Shown: in pieces, positions 8,602 through 17,679 of the stretch
Layout: each line of letters opens with the position of its first letter
Numbering within the stretch: the first letter of the stretch is position 1
NCBI GenBank assembly: GCA_937948705.1
Contig: CALECF010000241.1
Location: 1-59,180, forward strand
Origin: an uncultured Anaerosolibacter sp.
GTDB lineage: Bacteria; Bacillota_A; Clostridia; Peptostreptococcales; Thermotaleaceae
Reading direction: 5' to 3'
DNA length: 59,180 bases
Notes under the pieces: generated by a model
Databases searched by the model: none
Told to the model about the DNA's origin: nothing
Seen by the model: the letters and a program-made list of their open reading frames with translations, nothing else
Made by a program: the position numbers and the translations under genes

Positions 8602-11048
8602 TGTATACCCTCCCTTTTAAGGGGATTTATGATAAATGATAGTGCTGCAAATCCTGTGTTAAAGACAATATACATAAGTCCTAGAGATAGAGATAAGCCT
8701 ATAAAAGTCCCTTGATCATTTTCCTGATATCCCTTCAGCAACATATAAATCACGCCTGGATAGTGGAAAAAATATTCTACAATAATTAAATTTGAGATGA
8801 TGATAGGTACTACCGAGGATAGAGAGTCGATGACCTTCATGACCACACCAATGAGCAGGTGTCCTATCAATATCCTATATTTTGAAAGACCTTTTGCTTT
8901 GGCTGCTTTAAAATAGTCCTTTCTCATTTCTTCATGGATGACCACCGTCGTAATCCTTGCTATATATACCGATGGCACGACAGATAGGCATATCAATGGA
9001 AGAATGAATTTTCTCATGATTTCCTTGGTCATGATAGGTGTTAGTATATTATATTTATACATGTACACGGCCATAATTTGAATGATAATTACGATGAGAA
9101 CATCCGGTATGGACAAGGCTGCTACCGTTCCCATCGTCCTGAGGCTGCCCTTTCTATGATCTCTATAACCATCAAAAACTCCTTTTATAATTCCTAGAAT
9201 CGTTGAGAGAATTAAAGTTGAAAGAATAAGGATCATACTCTTACCAAAGGAGTTCATTACAATATCCTTGATATCCACCCTGCCAAGGGACTTGCCCAAT
9301 CCATTGTCAAGCAAACCCCTTATATAAAGCACACTTTTTTTTACGGTCAAAGAAATAGATAGATTGGTGTTTACAACACCGTGATCAATGATTAAATTAA
9401 AATTCGTGGGTATATTCGCTATAAATACAAGAAGGAATACAACAATTGTCACCAAAAAAGTATAGTGATACATGGTTGTCAATAGACGAAATGGCATTGA
9501 ATAGTATATGTCCTCCACCTTCCATCTTCCTATTAGGATCCTTGCATTTGACCTACTCAAATAATAAATGAGATAAATCATGATGCCCAGGAACCCTAAA
9601 CTGCCTAAGAAAATTGACTCTGAGGTTTTCAAGTAATCTGGCATAAAATCTCCGTAAACTTCACCCTTGATATAATCCAACAGCACAACGGCTACTTTGG
9701 ATAAATTCTCCTTACTGATGTTCTGGATGTCATCCTTATAAGTATGGATATTATGCTTGCGCCCTATGTTTTCAAAATTATCTTCAATGAGCACCGCTGG
9801 TACCCTTTTTTCTATAAAAGGTCCATGATCACTGGCCAAAAAGTTGCTTTCTTTTGCCTTGATTCCCCGCAAGTCTGCCAACAGCTTAAACTTATTCCGC
9901 AGCATCTCACCTTTCTGACCAGCTGAAGCAAAATCGATTTCCTGCATAGTCACCGAACCGATACAGTCCAACTGGATCACTTGAGTTTTATCCAGGGGAT
10001 ATATAGGGTGATTCGTATAATATCGTGAACCAGCAATCCCACCCTCTTCATTATTCCACCCTGCAAATATAATGGTCTTACCAGGAGGCGACCTTTGGGC
10101 TTTGATCACCCTAGCCATTTCCATCATCATACCTGTTCCCGAAGCATCATCCAATGCGCCTGGAAAGAATCGGCCATCATATTCGGCGCCTACATGATCT
10201 ACATGGGCAGAAATGATAACATACCCTGCATTGGGATCGTTCCCTTGAATTTTCCCTAGGATATTTGCTGTACTTACATGCTGAAAACCATAATAATATC
10301 CAATATCTGCCTTATATTTTTTCTCAGCATGACGCTTTAGCTCGATAAATACCGGCATTTCCACATAATGAAGGATGATTTCCTGTCCATCTAGCCTAAA
10401 GAGATTGCCCGAACCTTTCATCATCCTCACAGGATCGATTCTTCGTCGCGGATCCAATCTCCAATCACGATCATTTATCGTAGCGACTATACCCTTCACC
10501 CCATGGGCCTTGGCATAATCCACATCCTCTTCTTGCAAAGGCAAATCTACTAAAATTACCTTGTCTCTAATCTCATGATCTTCATAACTTCGAATGTGCA
10601 TGGATAAATAGATTAACTCCCCTTCTATTTCTCCACGCCCCTGGAATGTATCCCGGTAATGTTCTCGCAATTTATATTCTTGAATCCGATTTCCTTTTTC
10701 GTCTGTGATATAAAAATAAGATGCTTTATCATAAGAAGCTACCATGCTCTTGAAATCCTGATAATAGCTCCCATCTTCCCCACCAGGTTCGACTCCTATT
10801 TCCTTAAAGTAACTCTCAATATATGTAAGGGCAAGTTGGTTCCCCTCCGTACCTGGCAATCGTCCATTATAGGGTGGGGACGCCAGTTCTTGAATATGAT
10901 CATACACCCGATTCACATCAAAGAAGCTTTCATCAAATTGTTTCTGCCAGCCATATATTAAAATACTTCCAAATATGCCAATCAAAAGACAACAAGAGAT
11001 CATCATGATCTTGTTTACCCCTTTTATTTTTTCAAATCGACTTTTCAT
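8598..11048 (-). CDS. Extracellular M28 aminopeptidase domain fused to a DppB-type permease
   Basis: 816 aa. A TM anchor (about 13-33) precedes an extracellular M28 domain (about 40-465). All expected di-zinc ligands are visible: H282 (SAHVDH), D300 (GALDD), E335 with catalytic E334 (NNEEGG), D361 (QLD) and H435 (NIHTYKDD). A TM (about 477-497) returns the chain to the cytoplasm. A complete DppB-like permease follows from about 518, with an EAA-type loop (DYFKAAKAKGLSKYRILIGH) at about 711-730 for docking an ATPase. The topology is consistent: in-out, peptidase outside, out-in, then the permease. First gene of a four-gene operon with no substrate-binding protein. SD AAGGGTGG lies before ATG 11048. 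Confidence 0.88.
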   Translation of the reverse strand: MKSRFEKIKGVNKIMMISCCLLIGIFGSILIYGWQKQFDESFFDVNRVYDHIQELASPPYNGRLPGTEGNQLALTYIESYFKEIGVEPGGEDGSYYQDFKSMVASYDKASYFYITDEKGNRIQEYKLREHYRDTFQGRGEIEGELIYLSMHIRSYEDHEIRDKVILVDLPLQEEDVDYAKAHGVKGIVATINDRDWRLDPRRRIDPVRMMKGSGNLFRLDGQEIILHYVEMPVFIELKRHAEKKYKADIGYYYGFQHVSTANILGKIQGNDPNAGYVIISAHVDHVGAEYDGRFFPGALDDASGTGMMMEMARVIKAQRSPPGKTIIFAGWNNEEGGIAGSRYYTNHPIYPLDKTQVIQLDCIGSVTMQEIDFASAGQKGEMLRNKFKLLADLRGIKAKESNFLASDHGPFIEKRVPAVLIEDNFENIGRKHNIHTYKDDIQNISKENLSKVAVVLLDYIKGEVYGDFMPDYLKTSESIFLGSLGFLGIMIYLIYYLSRSNARILIGRWKVEDIYYSMPFRLLTTMYHYTFLVTIVVFLLVFIANIPTNFNLIIDHGVVNTNLSISLTVKKSVLYIRGLLDNGLGKSLGRVDIKDIVMNSFGKSMILILSTLILSTILGIIKGVFDGYRDHRKGSLRTMGTVAALSIPDVLIVIIIQIMAVYMYKYNILTPIMTKEIMRKFILPLICLSVVPSVYIARITTVVIHEEMRKDYFKAAKAKGLSKYRILIGHLLIGVVMKVIDSLSSVVPIIISNLIIVEYFFHYPGVIYMLLKGYQENDQGTFIGLSLSLGLMYIVFNTGFAALSFIINPLKREGIQ

Positions 11049-11101
11049 GAAGTCCCACCCTTTTCTACATTCTTTGATTAAGATTAAATACCTACCCTTT
11101 C

Positions 11102-11130
11102 ATACTATTACAAATGTTTCGAAATATCAA
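11102..11130 (-). promoter_or_regulatory. Sigma-A-type promoter of the peptidase/peptide-transporter operon
   Basis: On the minus strand TTGATA (11130-11125), 17 nt, then TAGTAT (11107-11102), about 50 bp upstream of ATG 11048. Prediction from sequence only. Confidence 0.55.
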
Positions 11131-11176
11131 AGCTATATCCCATTTGTTACTTTTTTGTAATCTGCATAAAAAAAAT

Positions 11177-11192
11177 CGGATCCATGGATCCG
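11177..11192. terminator. Terminator downstream of rubrerythrin
   Basis: Perfect 16-nt palindrome CGGATCCATGGATCCG flanked by an A-run and a T-run, so it could act in both directions. It separates the rubrerythrin gene from the transporter operon. Confidence 0.75.
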
Positions 11193-11211
11193 TTTTTTTC
11201 AAACGATACAA

Positions 11212-11706
11212 CTAATATTTAATGAACTTCTCTCCAGGCACGCTGCAGATGAAGCATTTCTCTGGAACAGCCTTTTCGATATTTCCACAGAGTGGACATA
11301 AGTAATAGAATATTTCTTCTGTGTTGTCTACATCCGCAAGGGCTTCTTCATATAATCTAGCATGAACCTCTTCTGCTTTTAGGGCATATGTAAATGTACG
11401 AATCGCAGCTTGGTCGCCTTCTTCCTCGGCTACCTTTAAGAACTCAGGATACATATCCTTATACTCATAGGTTTCTCCACCTACCGCGTCCTTTAAGTTC
11501 GCTACAGTGTCCTTAATCTTCCCAGCTACTTCAAAGTGCTTGTGGGCATGAAGTGTTTCTGCATCCGCAGCAGCTCTAAATAATTTTGCTGCGTTTACTT
11601 TCCCCTCAGCTTCTGCTTTCTTGCCATAAGCTAGATACTTTCTGTTGGCTTGAGATTCCCCAGCAAAAGCAGCCATTAAGTTCTCTAATGTTTTTTTATT
11701 TTCCAT
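11212..11706 (-). CDS. Rubrerythrin
   Basis: Non-haem diiron peroxidase of anaerobes that reduces hydrogen peroxide. The 164-aa protein has the ferritin-like four-helix domain with Glu/His iron ligands (GESQANRKY, DAETLHAHKHF, EEVHARLYEEAL) and a C-terminal rubredoxin-like CxxC...CxxC knuckle (CPLCGN, CFICS). Start ATG 11706 is chosen because GGAGGGG lies 7 nt upstream; the in-frame ATG at 11721 contains that ribosome site itself. The order is ferritin domain first, rubredoxin last. Monocistronic. Confidence 0.95.
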   Translation of the reverse strand: MENKKTLENLMAAFAGESQANRKYLAYGKKAEAEGKVNAAKLFRAAADAETLHAHKHFEVAGKIKDTVANLKDAVGGETYEYKDMYPEFLKVAEEEGDQAAIRTFTYALKAEEVHARLYEEALADVDNTEEIFYYLCPLCGNIEKAVPEKCFICSVPGEKFIKY

Positions 11707-11864
11707 CGTTAACCCCTCCATTTAATAAATAATTTCTACTAACTAATAATGATTATAAATTAAAAGGCTAAAAAAATCAACCTTTTCTTTCCATTTTTTC
11801 CAATTCTGCAGGTTCAGCAGCTAGTATTATATATACCCAAGACCTTTCGTCTTAAACAAAATTT

Positions 11865-13250
11865 TTATGTTCTTATCGCCTTTTCATTCACCGCCATATG
11901 CTGGTAAATATTATTGCGTTTATATAAAATAAAGCTTAGTATAAATCGAAATGCCAAGTCGAAAGTCATGGCTAACCAAACACCAATAATGTTAAAACCT
12001 AGATTTAGGGAAAGAAAATATGCAAAAGGCAGTCGTACCAGCCATAAACCTGTTCCTGCTACAATCATAGGTACCTTTGTGAATCCAGCACCCCTTAATG
12101 CACCGTTCAATACCCCTGCCACATTCTGAGGAATCTGAACAATAGCCATGAGCATTAGATACTTTACGCCTAATCCAATCACACCCACATCATTGGTCAG
12201 CAAGCCCATGACCTTCCCAGGAAGGAATAGCAAAATTACCACACTAAAACTGGTGAGTATAATGGAACCCTTTACAATTTCAGCCATATATCTTTTTCCC
12301 ATGTCAGGATCTTTACTCCCGATGGCTTGACCTATAAAGGCTGTGGCAGCAATACTGAAGCCCGCCGCAGGCATATAGGAAATGGCCTCTGCTTGTAATC
12401 CCAGCTGATGGGCAGCCAGGGCTTCTACCCCAAACTTTAATATCAATCTTGTCAATAAGATGGTACAGATCTGCCAAAAAATAGACTCAAAAGCTGTAGG
12501 CATACCCATTCTGTATATATCTTGAATACGCTCCCTATTCATTTTAAAAAAGGAAATATTTAATAAGCCTCCCATGACACCGTCCTTGTTGAATAAAACA
12601 TATACACCCATACTGGCACCCACAAACTGTGCAATCACTGTACCTATGGCTGCACCAGTGATGCCTAATGGAGGAAAACCCATCTTACCAAAGATCATCA
12701 CATAACTGGCGCCTATATTGACCAGATTCATAATTAGAGCGATTTTCATAGGAGTCTTAGTATTCCCCATACCTTGAAGTACACCGGCAACAACCAGCAT
12801 GATGACAAGGAAAGGAAGTCCGAGAGATACTGTTTTTAAGTAAACTAAGCTCTTTGCTAATAATTCTCCCTCAGCATTAAACCAGCCGATAAAGAAATCT
12901 GTTTTCAAATAAATAAGAAGTTGAATACCCATAACAAATAGGATACAAGAGAGGAGTGTCTGCTGAATGACATTTTTTAATTTATTATAATCCCCAGCAC
13001 CATAGGCCTGGGCGACAAAAACTGTACCTCCCGTGGCTATACCTTTAAACAATGCCCAAACAATCTGGGTAATCCGCATACTTAACCCCATGGCAGACAC
13101 CGCCAAAGCCCCCGTCCAGCCGATCATGGCCGTGGATATAAAGCCAGCAAGTAACTGAAGTATATTTTCCATACAAATGGGAATAACCATGGAATAAATC
13201 TTTTTCCGAACCTCACGATTGGAAAATATGGCCTTCTCTGCAAGTATCAT
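11865..13250 (-). CDS. MATE family multidrug/Na+ antiporter
   Basis: 461-aa, 12-TM exporter. Family features include the PICMENILQLL stretch in TM1 and the repeated half-structure with GMGNTKTPM and GALRGAGFTKVPM loops. Probable function is export of cationic compounds in exchange for Na+ or H+; the substrate is unknown. The start at ATG 13250 is supported by GGGGTGA just upstream; the extended frame to 13316 lacks a ribosome site. No clear terminator follows; only a weak AAGAC/GTCTT hairpin is seen near 11842-11856. Confidence 0.88.
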   Translation of the reverse strand: MILAEKAIFSNREVRKKIYSMVIPICMENILQLLAGFISTAMIGWTGALAVSAMGLSMRITQIVWALFKGIATGGTVFVAQAYGAGDYNKLKNVIQQTLLSCILFVMGIQLLIYLKTDFFIGWFNAEGELLAKSLVYLKTVSLGLPFLVIMLVVAGVLQGMGNTKTPMKIALIMNLVNIGASYVMIFGKMGFPPLGITGAAIGTVIAQFVGASMGVYVLFNKDGVMGGLLNISFFKMNRERIQDIYRMGMPTAFESIFWQICTILLTRLILKFGVEALAAHQLGLQAEAISYMPAAGFSIAATAFIGQAIGSKDPDMGKRYMAEIVKGSIILTSFSVVILLFLPGKVMGLLTNDVGVIGLGVKYLMLMAIVQIPQNVAGVLNGALRGAGFTKVPMIVAGTGLWLVRLPFAYFLSLNLGFNIIGVWLAMTFDLAFRFILSFILYKRNNIYQHMAVNEKAIRT

Positions 13251-13393
13251 ATCGTCACCCCGCCTTACTAAAATACATTTCGCTACCCTAAATATTATAT
13301 AATATTTTTTTAACATATAGTATTTATTTTTTATGAGTGTGATAGAATATTTGCTGATTTCATGGATTTATACGATTGTGTCTTACCCATTTA

Positions 13394-14461
13394 TTATCTT
13401 TGCTTTCCTTCTGCCAATATTTCGTGGATATATTCTTTCAAAGAAACCCTTGTGTTCCCCCCTCTACCCACCGTTGTCTCTGCGCAGATCATGGAATTCA
13501 AAATGGCTTCTTCAGTAGCCTCTGCCACTGCTTTAAATACTCCATCGATTTCATTTTCATTCAACATCTCTATACTGATAATAGGGTTTTTCTCATAGTG
13601 CTCTATACGATAGGCAGTAGTAAAACCTACGGCGATATCCCCACTGCCATTTCCTACATAAGACCCCGTTCGACTTAAGGCTACTGTGGTTCTTTTTAGG
13701 ACTCTTTTCAGTTGTCTTTCCGTCAGAGGGATATCCGTGGCTACTACTATAATCACAGAACCTTTCTCAAGATGATCTACCTCTTGCCGTACTTCTTCAA
13801 TCGTCCTGCCTGCTTTTATTCCATCTATTATCAAATCTTCTTTCCGTCCAAAGTTAGAAAGTACCAATACCCCCAGAGTGAAATCCTTTTCACCTAAGGG
13901 AACAATCCTAGAGGCTGTACCAATCCCACCCTTTAATCCATAGCAAGACATGCCGGTACCTGCACCGACACCACCCTCTTCAAATTCGTTTTCAGCCCTT
14001 TGAATTGCCTCAAAAACATATTCTTTTTTTATATGGCGACCGCGAATATCATTTAAATACCCATCATTACACTCACATACTACAGGATTTACCGTCCCAG
14101 TGGTTACACCTATATCCCCATTGATTCCAAGCATATACTCAACTAACGCATCTCCTGCGATACCTACACTTAAGGTACTGGTGAGGATGATTGGCGTCTC
14201 AATTGTCCCTAACTCTTCTATTTGAACTGTGCCAACACTTTTCCCAAACCCATTGATGACATAAACCCCAGCCATTACTTTCTTTTGAAACAGATTCCCA
14301 TCATGGGGCAATATAGCCGTAACCCCTGTTTGAATCTCCCCATCCTTTAAGGTCCAATGGCCTACCTTTACGCCCTTTACATCGGTAATGGCATTTTTTT
14401 CCCCTGGTATCATACTCCCGATAATTACGCCATAATCTCTAATCCTTCTTTGCCCCTTCAT
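13394..14461 (-). CDS. P1/S58 family peptidase (DmpA-like aminopeptidase)
   Basis: 355-aa Ntn-type autoprocessing hydrolase. Family features are TDVKGVKVGHWT, the GAGTG segment, and KGSVIIVVATD, where the bond between G234 and S235 matches the position at which DmpA-type enzymes cleave themselves to expose a nucleophilic Ser. The downstream QLKRVLKRTTVALSRTGS segment is also typical. Substrates in the family are small N-terminal L- or D-amino acid peptides, amides or esters. It starts 15 bp after mutY and is probably co-transcribed with it; a functional link is not evident. Confidence 0.88.
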   Translation of the reverse strand: MKGQRRIRDYGVIIGSMIPGEKNAITDVKGVKVGHWTLKDGEIQTGVTAILPHDGNLFQKKVMAGVYVINGFGKSVGTVQIEELGTIETPIILTSTLSVGIAGDALVEYMLGINGDIGVTTGTVNPVVCECNDGYLNDIRGRHIKKEYVFEAIQRAENEFEEGGVGAGTGMSCYGLKGGIGTASRIVPLGEKDFTLGVLVLSNFGRKEDLIIDGIKAGRTIEEVRQEVDHLEKGSVIIVVATDIPLTERQLKRVLKRTTVALSRTGSYVGNGSGDIAVGFTTAYRIEHYEKNPIISIEMLNENEIDGVFKAVAEATEEAILNSMICAETTVGRGGNTRVSLKEYIHEILAEGKQR

Positions 14462-14476
14462 TTTGGTATCCCCCTT

Positions 14477-15574
14477 TTATCGTTTGATCTTTTTCAGTAC
14501 CTTCATAAAGGCTGTGGGTATGGCGTAATTCCTTGTTTCTTCTAGGGTAACCCATTGAATTTGAGGATATTCGATCGTCTTCTCTGCGGACAGCTCGCAA
14601 TCAAACACCTTCATATTCCATTTCAAATGGGTAAACACATGATGGGCATCAAATGCGTATGCAATTTTTTCTACAGTTACACCATATTGTTCTTTCAACT
14701 CTTGAATAATGCTGTTTCCTGGTTCCCAACTTTCTTCCTTTTCGACAACTGGAAAGGCCCAGAGACTTGCCAAAAGCCCGTCAGTGGGTCTCTTCATAAG
14801 CAGCAGTTTATCCTTTTTCCACACCAATGCCACTTCTAATGCTACTTCCTTGGCAGCCTGTTTTTTCGTCTTTACGGGCAATTCATTTTGCATGCCCTTC
14901 TCAGCGGCACAGCAATGTTCGTAAACAGGACAGGTCTCACATTTCGGTGAAAGGGGCGTACAGATTAAAGCACCTAATTCCATCAATCCTTGGTTAAAGA
15001 AAGAAGGATTGCCCTCAGGAACAACCACACTACCAATCTTCTCCATCTCATTCCTAGTCTTTCCAACAGCAATGTCATCCTTTATGCAAAATAGCCTTGA
15101 AAAGACCCGCATCACATTACCGTCCACTGCTGGAACAGATTTATCATAGGCGATGCTTAAAATGGCCCCTGCGGTATATGGACCAATTCCTGGAATCTTC
15201 CTAATCTCATAAAGATTATCAGGAACCACACCACCATATTGTGACATCACTACCCTGGCACCTTTTTGTAAATTTCGAACCCGTGAATAATACCCCAAGC
15301 CTTCCCATGCCTTTAGCACTTCTTCTTCATCGGCTTTGGCCAAGGCTTCTACGGTAGAAAACTTGTCTATGAAATTCAAAAAATAAGGAATCACCGTATC
15401 TACCCTGGTCTGCTGGAGCATCACCTCTGAAACCCATATATAGTAAGGATCTCTAGTCTCTCTCCAAGGTAGCTTCCGATGATTTTTCACATACCAATCT
15501 ATCAATTGTCTTTGCATGAAAAGAATCTTCGTCTTATCTAAATACTGTCCATCATCTATTGTATATGTTGCCAT
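14477..15574 (-). CDS. mutY: A/G-specific adenine DNA glycosylase MutY
   Basis: Removes adenine mispaired with 8-oxoguanine. 365 aa. EVMLQQT holds the catalytic Glu. The helix-hairpin-helix is KIPGIGPYTAG, followed by the catalytic Asp in VPAVDGNV. The [4Fe-4S] loop has the C-x6-C-x2-C-x5-C spacing (CTPLSPKCETCPVYEHC). The C-terminal NUDIX-like domain for 8-oxoG recognition starts near residue 230. All key residues are intact. Confidence 0.95.
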   Translation of the reverse strand: MATYTIDDGQYLDKTKILFMQRQLIDWYVKNHRKLPWRETRDPYYIWVSEVMLQQTRVDTVIPYFLNFIDKFSTVEALAKADEEEVLKAWEGLGYYSRVRNLQKGARVVMSQYGGVVPDNLYEIRKIPGIGPYTAGAILSIAYDKSVPAVDGNVMRVFSRLFCIKDDIAVGKTRNEMEKIGSVVVPEGNPSFFNQGLMELGALICTPLSPKCETCPVYEHCCAAEKGMQNELPVKTKKQAAKEVALEVALVWKKDKLLLMKRPTDGLLASLWAFPVVEKEESWEPGNSIIQELKEQYGVTVEKIAYAFDAHHVFTHLKWNMKVFDCELSAEKTIEYPQIQWVTLEETRNYAIPTAFMKVLKKIKR

Positions 15575-15643
15575 AGCTAAGTCTCCTTCTATTCTGTCTT
15601 ATTCTATTATATCATAATATAGCCTTATAGAAGAAGCCTTAGA

Positions 15644-16822
15644 CTAGGACCTAAAAATTACCCATTCCTGTTCAAACATATATTTGGCAAAGAAAATGGC
15701 TGCTATGACCATCACACTTGAAACAGCAAATGTGATGGCAATATGAATAGGATTGATCACAAATAGTGCTTCTTTGATTAACAATATCGCATTTAAAATT
15801 GGAATAAAAAACATGGCATCAGAGGTGGTCTTAATATCAGAGAACATGGTTAAGTATATAGGCCCCATTAACACGATGGTCAAAGGACTCATGTAGGTGG
15901 TGGCTTCTTTATAGGATCTGGCAAAGATACTAATGACCAATAAGATTGCACTGATAATCATGGCAATCATCATGGAGATGCCCGCCATGATGAGAATACT
16001 AGGCAATGAGATTGTGATGTCAGTAGGTAACATCTCTGGTGATGTTTTTGATGCAATCACCAATCCACCCAATGAAGCCACAACGCCTAATACCGATGCA
16101 CAAACTACTGTAATATACTTTCCTATCAAAATAGATAAACGATTGGCACCTGTGGAAAGCAAAGGTTCCAGAGACTGTCTTTCCTTCTCGCCGGCAGCTA
16201 GATCTATAGACACAGGAATTCCACCAATGATCGGGTATAATACCAGCAGCATAGGTAGTAAGAATGATAGCATGAATAGACCCGGACCTGATTTTTCTTG
16301 TGTGATGGTCTGTTCCTCCAATTTAATCGGTGTCAATAGTTTAGGATCAATCTTATAGGCTATCAATCTTTGTTCAACGACTTGATTCCCATAGGCTTCA
16401 ACCACTTCTTTGATTTTGGGCAAGGCAAAGCTTGATTCCGTACTAGATTCATCGTACTTTATCGTAATATCGCCCTGTCCATCCTGATTTAATTTTTGAT
16501 CAAAATTATCACCAATCACCACAATAGCTTTGATTCTGCCTTTTTCAAGGGCTTCTAGAGGATTTTCTTCCTTTATCACCGCTATCATTGGATCACCGCT
16601 TAATACTTTGATTATTTGTTCTGAATCTCCTTGGGCTTCTACAGCAATTTTAATGCCTGCATTCACCGATTTCTGCACCCTATCCATGCCTGTTCCCATC
16701 AAATAAAATAATACAGGAAAAAGCAATGTAGGAATTAAAATACTGGCGATCCATGTTCTTTTGTCACGAAAGATACCCTTGAGTTCTTTCCCTAAAACAA
16801 TCCTCACATGTCTCCAATTCAT
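15644..16822 (-). CDS. ABC-2 type permease, NatB-like
   Basis: 392-aa membrane subunit of an ABC exporter. One TM near the N-terminus (about 25-45) is followed by a large extracytoplasmic domain (about 45-180) and a C-terminal bundle of about 5-6 TMs; AAGEKERQSLEPLLSTG is the ABC-2 coupling segment seen in NatB/YhaP-type proteins. Its start overlaps the end of the ATPase gene by 4 bp (ATGA). In Bacillus NatAB exports Na+; whether this pair does so, or exports a lipid, peptide or drug, cannot be read from the sequence. Confidence 0.85.
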   Translation of the reverse strand: MNWRHVRIVLGKELKGIFRDKRTWIASILIPTLLFPVLFYLMGTGMDRVQKSVNAGIKIAVEAQGDSEQIIKVLSGDPMIAVIKEENPLEALEKGRIKAIVVIGDNFDQKLNQDGQGDITIKYDESSTESSFALPKIKEVVEAYGNQVVEQRLIAYKIDPKLLTPIKLEEQTITQEKSGPGLFMLSFLLPMLLVLYPIIGGIPVSIDLAAGEKERQSLEPLLSTGANRLSILIGKYITVVCASVLGVVASLGGLVIASKTSPEMLPTDITISLPSILIMAGISMMIAMIISAILLVISIFARSYKEATTYMSPLTIVLMGPIYLTMFSDIKTTSDAMFFIPILNAILLIKEALFVINPIHIAITFAVSSVMVIAAIFFAKYMFEQEWVIFRS

Positions 16823-17580
16823 AGTTCCTCACCCACCAATCGTACAAAAACATCTTCAACAGTTTCACAATGATATTTTTCTTTTAATGCTGAAGCAGTA
16901 CCCACATCCACGATGCTTCCTTTATGAATGATAGCAATCCTATCACAAAGCTTCTCCACCTCGTGCATGGTGTGGCTAGAAAATATGACCGTTTTCCCTG
17001 TATCTCTACATTCCTTTATAAATTCATGAATCAGGCGTACAGCTGTGACATCCAGTCCAGAGGTCGGTTCGTCAAAAAGCATGATCTGGGGATCATGGAC
17101 GATACATCGGGCTACTGAAACCTTCTGTTTCATGCCTTTTGAGAACTTACCTGCTCTACGGTCTAGATAGTCAGTCATTTCCAGCTTCTTCGCCAACACC
17201 TCTATGCGACTTTCAATTTCTTTTTTCTCCATGTTGTTTAATGCACCAAAATAGGCGATATTTTCCCTGGCAGTCAGTTTATCGTATAAACCTACCTCCC
17301 CGCCAAATAATATCCCGATCTGGCTTCTCACCATTTCAGGTTCCTTTAGAAGATCCAACCCATTGATCAAAGCCGTCCCCGTTGTTGGCTTTAACATGGT
17401 CGCCAACATGCGAAGGGTGGTGGTCTTTCCAGCACCATTTTCCCCTAGAAGTCCTAAGACTTCCCCTTTGTTTACAGAAAACTCTATCTCCTTTACCGCA
17501 TGAATTTCTTTGGTTTCTTTTCTTATGCCTTTCCCCTGGACATCTTTAAATATCTTGCTGAGTTTCTTTACCTCAATCAT
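16819..17580 (-). CDS. ABC transporter ATP-binding protein, NatA-like
   Basis: 253-aa ATPase with Walker A GENGAGKTT, signature FSKGMKQKV, Walker B IMLFDEPTSGLD and H-loop SHTMHEVE. The start ATG 17580 follows GGGGGTGAGGG; the longer frame would begin at 17604. It forms a two-gene exporter operon with the permease at 15644-16822. Confidence 0.9.
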   Translation of the reverse strand: MIEVKKLSKIFKDVQGKGIRKETKEIHAVKEIEFSVNKGEVLGLLGENGAGKTTTLRMLATMLKPTTGTALINGLDLLKEPEMVRSQIGILFGGEVGLYDKLTARENIAYFGALNNMEKKEIESRIEVLAKKLEMTDYLDRRAGKFSKGMKQKVSVARCIVHDPQIMLFDEPTSGLDVTAVRLIHEFIKECRDTGKTVIFSSHTMHEVEKLCDRIAIIHKGSIVDVGTASALKEKYHCETVEDVFVRLVGEEL

Positions 17581-17638
17581 TCCCTCACCCCCATATATTT
17601 CCACATTTATTATAGTTTATTTATTCAAAAACAACAAG

Positions 17639-17669
17639 AAAGTCATACACTATCACAGTATATGACTTT
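17639..17669 (-). terminator. Probable terminator after the M23 hydrolase gene
   Basis: Dyad AAAGTCATA ... TATGACTTT with inner ACT/AGT pairing, followed on the minus strand by CTTGTTGTTTTT. Confidence 0.5.
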
Positions 17670-17679
17670 TCTTTCATCG

